Assembly: GCF_963855985.1 (NCBI RefSeq)
Contig: NC_087104.1
Location: 14,818,001 to 14,882,000 of the forward strand
Reading direction: 5' to 3'
From: Ostrinia nubilalis
Taxonomy: Eukaryota; Arthropoda; Insecta; Lepidoptera; Crambidae
DNA: 64,000 bases
The stretch's first letter is position 1; each line of letters starts with the position of its first letter. Shown here one piece after another: positions 54,642-64,000 of this stretch. A program made the translations under genes and the position numbers. The notes below the pieces were generated by a model that made no database searches, was not told the origin of the DNA, and was given only the letters and a program-made list of their open reading frames with translations.

Positions 54642-57600
54642 GTGACCACTCATATTACCTTAGAGAATTAAATGAATCCTCTATGCATATTACTCAACAC
54701 CGCTATCCGATTCTTAAGAGATTGTCACGGAACTATTTCAGTTCCAGCTTTTCAATTTCAGATGAAAATGTTTCGTAATTACTTAAAGGGAGATAAAAAA
54801 AAATCGATTATGTAATACGTAACTCAAGTTCTCCGATTCCATTTTGTGATTTGTCTATGGTTCATGACAGTTACAGATTTGAAATAAAAATTTGTGGGTA
54901 GTTGTCATTTTATTTTTATGCACTATTTCCGTGGGTACTACCACTTGATTGTCCGCGAGCCTGCGTAACTGGTCCCATTTTACCAACTTGTCGAGTTTAT
55001 TGTTCAGATTTTGGTTTCAAATTACCTAATTTCTCATGAATTTTGATAACTGGACTTATCTTTGAGCCCATTGGTGTTGTATTTGTTTGAATAGTGACTG
55101 ATCATGAGTGTTAATTTAATGTGAACTTGTGAAGGTGCTTGACCATTTTTTTTTAGTATTGTGATGTGAACGGTGAAATTTGGCTGAGCCGCATTTCTCG
55201 ATTCGTCTAGCAGTTAACAACGTAAGAAGCATACGTAGGTATTTACTTTGATCAAAGTTCAACCAATATTACCTAATCGATTACCTACATATTTTTTTCC
55301 TTTCTTGCCCTCAGGTGTGCAGCTGTGCAGCGGCGTTGCCTGGTTGGAGCGGGGTAAGTCTACCATAATAATGCTTTACATGTTTTTTAATTTCCATAAT
55401 TATCATTTTTTTACATCCCTATTCCGAATTGTGAGCCAAATTATACCTAACCTATACAACCGATTAAATAATTAGGAAACTCGTTACTGTTGAATCACTC
55501 GGGAAATTAATACGCAATGCCGGAACGTGTTAATCTGGCGGAAGTATGACCGTGGCAGAACAATTCGGAGGAAAAGGTCCAAGGGGGCTATGATTTAGTG
55601 CCGAGCCCTCCCATTCCTCAGGACCGCCTCATTACAGGGATTGAAAAAATGTCGGCGGCGATCGAGTTGCCATTGTTAGGTGGAACGAAGCGCGCACCTG
55701 ATACGCAAAGGAATCGCCGTTTTGCTTCGATATTAAATGCGGACGTTACGTTTGAATGAGCCCTAGTGCTGCAGCTTGAAGTGTTATAGGTACTTGGGTC
55801 TGACTTCCAGAAAATGAGGGCGATAGTTAATACAGTTTAAAAGGATTCTAGGGATCGGATATAATCACATGCCCACTTTCATTAACATTAAAATGTATTT
55901 TACAGATACAAACGACTGATTAAGTTACCTATCTTAATGCCAATATTCGATGTACTAGGTATACAAATAACTCACTGTGACACAATTTGAAAAGTACTTA
56001 CCTGAACGCAACTTTGATGATAAACAAATGCTGTAGGTAATCCTTGTTCCTAAAGCACAATGCCAAAATTTACCTTAATTAACGTAGCCGATTTCTAGAT
56101 GAAACGCCCTAATTGAAATGTAATTAAAATAGATACCCGCCTATTTAAATTGTTTTTCACAATGCTTTCTTCCGTAGTAACTTTATCTTCCTGTTACGCA
56201 TTTAGTTTAATGTCCCAATTTCACGTTGCGCTTTACGAAGAAAGTCTGGGGATCATTTATTTATGCAAAAACTTTCCCCTTCATCCGTTTACGGGACAAA
56301 AAACAGGACAAAAACTTTGCTTATTTAAGTTGCGCAAATAAAGATTTATGTACGTGCTCCGGCGAGGACGTACACTGAAAAGATTAGGTTCCTAATGTTT
56401 TCATGGCTGCCTCTGGCTCCCCTTTAGTCTAGCACAGCTCGCAACAGATGTCATAACTCATTTTGAACTCTATTACGCCATTCACAAGGACAATAAAACA
56501 ATGTCATTGTGCTGCTGTTTGTATTCTGAATCAGACTAGCAAGGGAACAACAAATGGACAACAAACTTGAGCGATATTTCACAATATTGTATATTATGTT
56601 ACCTGCCTATGACCTAGTGACATTCTTTTCCTTTCTTAATCCTTGATAACTTACCTATAGATTTTGTCATTTTTATTGTATAGTTGTTAAAATATTTTTT
56701 TTCCATTACAGTTCACTAGTAGGTACATATTTAGATAGGTTAGGTTCTCCTGTTAGGTAATTTAGATAGGTTAGGACTTTGCATAGGTACCTACCTACTT
56801 AATACCTAATACCACAAAAAGTAATACCACATAAAAATATTTTCAGCTTTAGTTTTGTGCAAGTTACTGCACAAGTTCAATACGAGCATCCTAGATGGCG
56901 TTAGTAGGAAGAAAATTCGTTCGTGAATCAGGGTAGCGCCGGAATTTGTGCTGAAACTAGATACTGGGGCTGATCTAGATTTCATGGTGACAAAATAATG
57001 ATTAATAAATGAGACTATAAATAACAAAACGTTAAGTAAAGAACTGTCGTTGTAGCTGTCCTCTTCACTTCTCTCTAACACCTTATTTTTTTAATGATTT
57101 CCAAGCTGACTTGATTAAAAAAATAAAAATAGTTTTCTACTAGCATGGCGGCCGGATGCCCTAGTCCTGTGTGTTCGGCGCGGAAAGCGGAATCTACAAG
57201 CGCGTGAAGTCGTCGCGCATAGTTTTCTCTTATAAGAACACAAATAATGTCTGCGGAGTGGGTGCTGGGTGCACAGAATCTGTCGCAATGCTTTATTAGG
57301 GCTGTAAATAAACGACCACCGTTTGTAATCTATCCTTGGGTATGACGACGAATTTACGAATTAGATTATGAATAAACGAAAAAGAACATCGTCGTGAAGT
57401 TAATGTTGTTCCCTGTGTTAAGGAGGTGAGATATATTATTTATTATCAATATATCATGTTATCCGTACAGGTCCGCGCCCGCTCCTGCCTTCTTCGTCGC
57501 ATTTATACATTAAACCATCCAGCTGTGGCGATGGCAAATCGCTGCTATTATTGCGTCTTCACGCTGATGCCGTGGCAACAAGGGCCTATTTGCGATAGCG

Positions 57601-60600
57601 AAGATATTTCATTTTTGGGCACGACCAATGTAATCATTTTTGAAAGTGGTTTTGCATATGCGATTGGCCTAGCAGTTAACATTAACCTGCCAGTTACAGA
57701 CCAAGACCTATATGTTATTTTAGTTGAACTAATTTTCCGTAGTATATGCACACATCCATAGAAAATTGCGTCAGCTATGCGAACTACGCTAAATAAGCTT
57801 AGCTCTTGATCTGCTACCGGCATAAGCGGGGCTGGTCTTAGTACTTTACGTCTATAATGTCATTTACGAGTAATAGGCTGAAACCGGGATCAACGGCTTT
57901 AAGTCTTTGACTGATAGGTACTAAGAACAGAACAGAACAGACTGTATATTGGATAGATTATATCGATTAAATCAATCTATGTGTCAAAGCATTTACATAA
58001 AGCATTGTAAAACAGAGCCTAGCAACTAATCTCGCGAATGCCATCACGATATGCAGATCAAAGCCATTATCCAGGCATCGCCCCGCGTCGCGCGGTCATA
58101 ATTACCGATTATCGGGTGGCGCACGTATTGAAATCGGAACGTTACAACTTATATGTTCACTGGCTTAACATTTAATTTCGGGTACCTATTTCGGGTTAGA
58201 GGTAGTTAATTATTCAAATAATTTGAAAATGAGTTATACGCTTGCGGCTCGTGTAAAACCAAAAATAGCCAATTTGGCAACATACAACGTAGGTAGTTTC
58301 ATGTTTTTCGGGGCTGTCTCACTGTCATACATATTTCATATACTTTTGCATTTTATATGTTGACTTTTACATGCTTGGAATTTTCAGCACTCTTGTTTGT
58401 TTATGGCTGAGTACAATATTCAATTGGTTTTCATCTCCAAACCCGTTTCTCGGGTAGTCACTCCCTGACTGAATACAAACAATGTTTTGTATTCCGGAAA
58501 TCATTTAATCCGCCTGTAAGTCGGCTTACAGCCGCACTCTCAGATCTTGTCTGAAACAAATTCTGATCGGCCGTAGCTGTAGCGCCGTAGCGACGTGTCT
58601 TTGTTTCTCGTAATGAAATTCCCTGAATAAGTATAGTCAGCGCCGTTATCTGGTCGATAGTCCATTTAATCGGTAATCGAGAGTGTCATTTCACTGAAGA
58701 CGGAGGATAGAGAGTTAAAGTATAACTGAATGAGCTGAAATGGGCTTTAGTCAGACGTTCACTTAGAAAAGCGTGTCTTTTGTGTGCCGCCATCAAACTA
58801 AGCATCTGCGTGTTGAGAGAGTCAATCTCGACCGCTAGACGTCACGGGGAGTTACCGCCGTTTTATTGAAACTAGTGACGCTTTTGAAAAAGTTGTATTT
58901 GCCATTTTTCAGCATATATTTTGTTTTGCACTAGCTTGCCTTGATCAATTGCACCTCCTGCAATATGTACCTGCACTACCTGGAACTTCTCCTAATTCTA
59001 TCTTTGTATACTGTACTAAGGATGTTTCCGGGTATTTTCGTAAAATACTTAGTTTGGGTTGTCCAACTTGAAAGGCTTTTGAGGAACTCGGAAGGTGGAG
59101 CCGGTTTAAAAAAAAAGTCATGTGATTTGAGAAGGTGATAGATGGTATTAAACGATAGATAAGTTGAAAAAATACTAATAACAATTTACTACTGTTTCAA
59201 AGTTTGAATATTTTTTGTTTCAAAGTTTGAATATTTTTTGTTTCTTCAACATACATAAGTTACAGTATTTTTTTGGGATTAAAATATCATCTCATGTAAA
59301 TATTATGATTATCAATAAAACTTAATTTACGACGAAGTAATATAACAGAAGCTATTCAAAAAATAATAATTTCCAATTTATTGCTAAACGAAAAACTTTG
59401 TAATCGTTATTGAATATTTTTTCATAAAAATGTTTGCATTAATATAAAATAAATTAATCTGTATTCCATTGAACGTAAGTTGAGTGTGTTTTACGAGTCT
59501 AGACTGGAAACTATTTGTGTGGGCCGAGGGCCGGCGATGACGATGTTACGAGCGGTTCGTTTTTGAGGCGACCTTGCGGGGACTTCGGGATTCTTGTCGC
59601 AGATTAAATTAATGCAGATGTCCCAAATACCGACAGCAATTCAGCATGTCAATACTGAGGCAGTTGTTAAATAATTTCATATTTTTACTAACAGAAATGA
59701 TTGTCTTTTGTCTGGAATCTAAAAATATCTAGTCTATTTGCTAGTGTCAGGCAAAAATCGTGAACAATCAGACGGAGAGTTCGTTCATTATGTAGAGCAA
59801 TGTTTTAAATGAAAATGTAGAAAGATTTTCACGATTTTAATTTGGAAGTTAGAGTCGACAAGCATAATGAGCGTAGTCTACACGACGGCAAAAATGTCCG
59901 CAATTCAGATAAGACCTCGTGTCCTGACATAAAGGCTGTTCCCGAGGCGTACGACACACCTGCGGGTTGCAGTAGTGCAGCGAGTGCAAGCGACCGACTA
60001 CGGTATATTTGCACTCAATACTTGATAGGGTTGGTTACTTACTGGAATATAATCTAAATTATTCTCTCCTTTTATCGCGGTTCAATTTCGATATATGGAT
60101 CCATTTACTTACTTACTTAGCGCTGCATTACGTAGAGTCTGGGTTGTAATGTAGCAAATAAATCCGCACTAGATCTTTCAATAGGTTGCATTTTCAGTCG
60201 GCTACTCAACCCTAGATACTAGGTATTGCTATGCGCACATCGACGTAATATATCCGCCCCGCTTGCAAATCGCGTGTGTGTCCCCCGCCTTAGGTACAAG
60301 AAAACGGCTCCAGAGACGATGCCATTTTCTCCAAATGTAGCAAATTACCCCTCAGCTTACTTGAAACCTTTTACCAACGAAGTAGAGTCAGTTTTCGAAT
60401 AACCGGGAATGCGTATCAAGTCTAGAGTCTTTGCATCATTGGTAGCAGGGTATTTGAGTTTGTATTTTTTATGGAGCAAAGGCTAATTTGACCGGCTCTT
60501 AGCGGCGCTTCATTTGGCTGCACTCCGACCTAATGAATGGTTAAACAGGGAAGTGTGGTCGGCGGAGGGATTATGCATTTCTTACGAGCGCCGGCGGCTC

Positions 60601-62908
60601 ATCTCCATCGCGCTGTTTGAGGATTATGCGATCAACTTGCTTTTAGATCAAAAGTATAATAAAAATTACTCTTAGAAGATAACTCATTTACGTAATTCTC
60701 TGAATTATAAATGATCCGAGTCTTTTACTGGGTTGTACTTTTGTATGTTCCAGTTTTTATCTTGTCTTGTAATTCTTTTTAGTACACAGTATCAGTGGTC
60801 GTAATTTCTGTACCAAGATAAAGTCATATTAAAACAGCTGTGTCAGCGAATTCACATGCATTTAAATAGTTACGATTCAACCAAGTTCTTTCATTATACA
60901 TACATATACAGTTGTACAGTATACAGTTGTATATACCACTGAAACAACGAAGTTGCATGAATTCTAGATTCTAGAAAATCCTAGATTTTAGAACAACAAG
61001 CACTGAAAAAATTCACAGTAAGCATAATAGTGGTCATACCAGCATTACGAGTATTTTGAAGTGAAAAATATTTAGTGGCAAGGCTATGAAAATAATGCAA
61101 TAGTGAAAGCAAGTTCAGAAGTGTCACCCCACACTATCACTGAGTGCGGTTCGTACCTAGTTAAGGTTGTTCCATCTTGATAAATATGACGATTCTTTTC
61201 TTTGAGGGGCTGATTCACTAATATTTATTATGGCTCATAATTTATTAAGGTCGTGAACCAGTTTAGTGCATAATCTACACTTCTCGCGAAAGAGCCAGAA
61301 GAAAAGTTGAGGAGTTGTTGCTTCAATGGACATACATTGTGGCCGGCAACAATTACCAACTCAGCGGGATTGTTTCGCGACTGGAGGCACAAAGGATTAA
61401 GGCGCGCCCGTCCCCGTCCCGCGGGAGCGGCTGTCGGCGCTGCTGCCAGCGCGGGTTGTTACGTAGGAAGGCTTTCATTGGAGGTAGTTTGTAAATAAAC
61501 AGGTCAGATTGGTCTTTGAAAATTTTTGTAATTTAGTAAGATCTATCTATGTATTTAATGGTTTGTAGATCAATAGGTACAGCCTTTCTGTATATTACAT
61601 TAATTTACTCTGTCTGTTCCTATCACATCCTCCGTAACGATTGTTCTGATTCTTTCCTCGTCCAAAGGTATACATCGAGTATTTCCATGGAGAGTCATGG
61701 TTTCAAGCTTCTCTCGACTGTCACTCACAGTTCGTCCACTGTCCCTCTGTCGCCAGTTCACGGTAGACTCTACATGGGCCAATTTCTTTGACATTATATC
61801 GCTTTCATTGGTCTCGGAAATAAAGGATTGTTGTTTTTATACATTACCTACTGTTATACAGTCTTCAAAGTTCAATTAGAAATAAAAAGTACCTACATGG
61901 GTTCCACTTCCGTTAATCGCGACATGACCAAGCTTTTAAAAGTATGTTTTAAATGGATTAAAAAGTTTGAGTTACCACATGGAATTTCCTCTATGGTTTT
62001 CATTCCAAAGAGTTAACCCCCCAAAGCTCAACCCGCGTGGCGGCAACTTGCGCGCGTGAAACTTCGCGGCGCGGTCCAACAGACCGGAATGGCTAATTTT
62101 TAATTCGGTACGATAAATGGCCGGCTCGGACCGTGACGCCAACAATGCCTTCGCGCCGTAAAACAAAACGTTTGCGTGTTTTTATTGCGACAGTTGAAGG
62201 GTTAAATGGAAACGGTTATTATTTATGCGCATTTTTCCTGCGACGTGAATTTAGTTTGGACAATATGAGTTGGCTTGGTTTTATCTAACATTTTACTGTT
62301 TTGAGATATGTTTGTAAAAGTTTAAAGACATAAACGGACACTGATGTGGCTTATCTTTTGCCTGAATCACTTGCATATTCTATAAGGAAAGGAAACATTG
62401 AGATTTACTGACAGGTTTTTTGATAATAGCCCGTAATTTAGTCGCTTTACTTATTTTGGGGCGAAATAATTTGATTTCACGGTTGATATAAAATAATATT
62501 ATCACTGCGAGAATAATTATTTAATGGACAACCGCAGATTCAGTGTAGCGGCAGAGGTGAACTCAACAAAACGTTGTCGAATAACGTTCTGTCCGTCTCT
62601 CTTACACACCCTAAAATGATAAAGATAAAGTCAACATAATAAATATTGTGAGGTTGAAGAATCCGCCCAGAGCAGAATCCCCAATTATTTCCGCGCCGCG
62701 TCATAGCGCCTGTACACAATTTAGTTCATCCCGCCGCCGCCCGCGTCGCTGCAGCGTTTATTGAAAAAGGTTTTAATGCTCGCCCGAGAATTTACTTTTA
62801 TTTGCTCGCTGTCGGTAGTGCGGGCCATTGCCGCATCGCTGACTAAATTAATCCAAGGTCGTTACGATTCATTACTATCGACTGAAAGAGAATATTTGTG
62901 ATATTACG
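54642..62908. other. AT-rich intergenic DNA
   Basis: No confident gene was found. There is a possible micro-exon at 55315-55353 and a short direct repeat of TTTCAAAGTTTGAATATTTT near 59198-59240. Open frames here are short, AT-driven and without known motifs. The stretch could be an intergenic desert or a long intron of a gene outside the window. Confidence 0.4.
55315..55353 (+). other. Candidate 39-bp micro-exon
   Basis: A strong acceptor (TTTTTTTCCTTTCTTGCCCTCAG region, split as TTTCTTGCCCTCAG) is followed 39 bp later by GCGGG|GTAAGT. The 39-bp interval is GC-rich, divisible by three and open in all forward frames. No product was recognised. Confidence 0.25.
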
Positions 62909-63322
62909 ATAACGTGACCCTACGTCCCGCTTTAGGCGGGACTATCCCGCTTTCAGACTGTCTGTCCCGCTGTCCCCCGCAAGAGCAAAAACGTCCCGCT
63001 TTAGCTTTAAGAATGCATCTATCGTTTTTAAATGTAACAACAACATAAACATTAATAAATCATGCAGTGAGTTCCATAGTTATCTAAAAACAAGATACGA
63101 TATTCTAAAACAAATTTGTTCCGCCGACAAATACAAAAATACGACTTAGAAGTCACCCCATTACTTAACTGTTTTGTGTTTAGTGCTTTGATTTGTGTTA
63201 TTCAATCTTCTATAAACTTGTAAAACTCCCAAAATTTTGTTTTATTTTATAATTCCGCAGGTTTTTTTAGAACTATTGCTAAGTTGTCCCGCTCTGGCAC
63301 AGAAAATAAATGGTCACGTTAT
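62909..63322. mobile_element. TGTCCCGC-motif element with ATAACGTGACC ends
   Basis: ATAACGTGACC and GGTCACGTTAT form 11-bp inverted ends about 414 bp apart. ATTACG flanks both sides. The interior has repeated GTCCCGC, as at 24739-25185. It is non-coding. Confidence 0.55.
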
Positions 63323-63883
63323 ATTACGAGCACGTGTGGCTTGGTTTTGTACGAGATATAGGATATCATATGCATTCGGTGCTCTGGGGTCTCATATAAA
63401 TACATATGCGCATATCATGTAATGTGAAAATACCTCTAAGATTTGTTCTATGTAGAGTCTTTGACTCAAATTTTAGAATCGTTTTGCCAAATTAATACTA
63501 AAAGCAGGATTAAATAACGTCGCGTCCGAAAATGCATATCAATGGCATATCTTTCTAGCTTTCTTAATGACTTTTTTGTGATATGTAATGTTACGTAACG
63601 TAATGTAGAGTTGTTTTTATTAGACTGCCCCAGACGGTAAGATGTTAATTTATTGTCCCATTTCTACTTACACGTGGCAGGGCTTTTATAAGCAATTGTC
63701 AAAATGTGCTGTATTGTACGGCTCAAAACCTTTTCATTGTGATTAAAATTCAGATGTTTTTGCAAACGTTACAAATCTACATGTGTATTTAGACAGTCTG
63801 TGTTCACTAGACTGGCACAAAAATTTTGCCCTTATTCAATTGAACCAAAAATAATAGACCATCTTTTTGTGTTAAGTTACAAA

Positions 63884-63934
63884 ATGTTATTGTGACGGGA
63901 CACGGGAGTCACCCGTGTCCCGTCACAATAACAT
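63884..63934. repeat. Perfect 23-bp inverted repeat with 5-nt loop
   Basis: ATGTTATTGTGACGGGACAC is the start of arm 1 (63884-63906). Arm 2 (63912-63934) is its exact inverse, and the loop is AGTCA. It resembles two transposon ends joined with almost no interior. Confidence 0.85.
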
Positions 63935-64000
63935 CCATCTCCAGCGTCCCTGATAATTATCAAACAAACCAAAAGAGGTCTCATAATTATTTCACTCCGC

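Noticed and set aside
57426..57761. 111-codon plus-strand frame
   Set aside because: No recognisable motif, no promoter or poly(A) context, AT-rich codons; treated as chance.

Overview
The window is nuclear DNA from an insect, almost certainly a moth or butterfly. It has compact host genes with GT-AG introns, AT-rich non-coding DNA full of TAGGTA/ACCTAC runs, RTE-type and CR1-like LINE fragments, and many short inverted-repeat elements (MITEs). No prokaryotic, viral or organellar segment was recognised.

Host genes from left to right: (1) the first 22 codons of an IKK-epsilon/TBK1-like kinase on the minus strand, cut by the window edge; (2) cactin, divergent from it, 11 coding exons that join without a frame error to 708 aa; (3) ND-30/NDUFS3, a complex I subunit, intronless, minus strand; (4) a tejas/TDRD5-type LOTUS-Tudor germline protein, 10 coding exons over 18.5 kb with two possible C-termini; (5) and (6) two neighbouring four-membrane-span genes, each with four exons and only phase-0 introns; (7) uroporphyrinogen-III synthase, minus strand, intronless; (8) a small two-exon membrane protein divergent from it. 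From about 51.5 kb to the end I see no confident gene, only transposon remnants and AT-rich DNA.

Mobile DNA: the 9.4-kb intron 4 of the tejas-like gene holds an apparently intact pogo-type transposon (13039-17137, 806-aa DD35D transposase, TA target duplication). It also holds a TTA-duplicating inverted-repeat element (17251-21529) into which a CR1-like LINE with open ORF1 and ORF2 has inserted. A second copy of the TTA-type element at 48156-51543 keeps the empty LINE target site. That copy is itself split by a hAT-like element containing two 503-bp inverted arms.

The most unusual structures are two tandem arrays lying on coding exons. In cactin exon 7 the unit is 156-158 bp (six splice donors). 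In exon 3 of the first four-span gene the unit is 126 bp, with 16 near-identical units and 16 splice donors. Each unit is the 3' part of an exon plus its 5' splice site plus a short intron stub. Other points are a 62-bp piece of the ND-30 3' end inside a cactin intron between 32-bp direct repeats, and a sharp change from AT-rich to very GC-rich coding sequence inside single genes.
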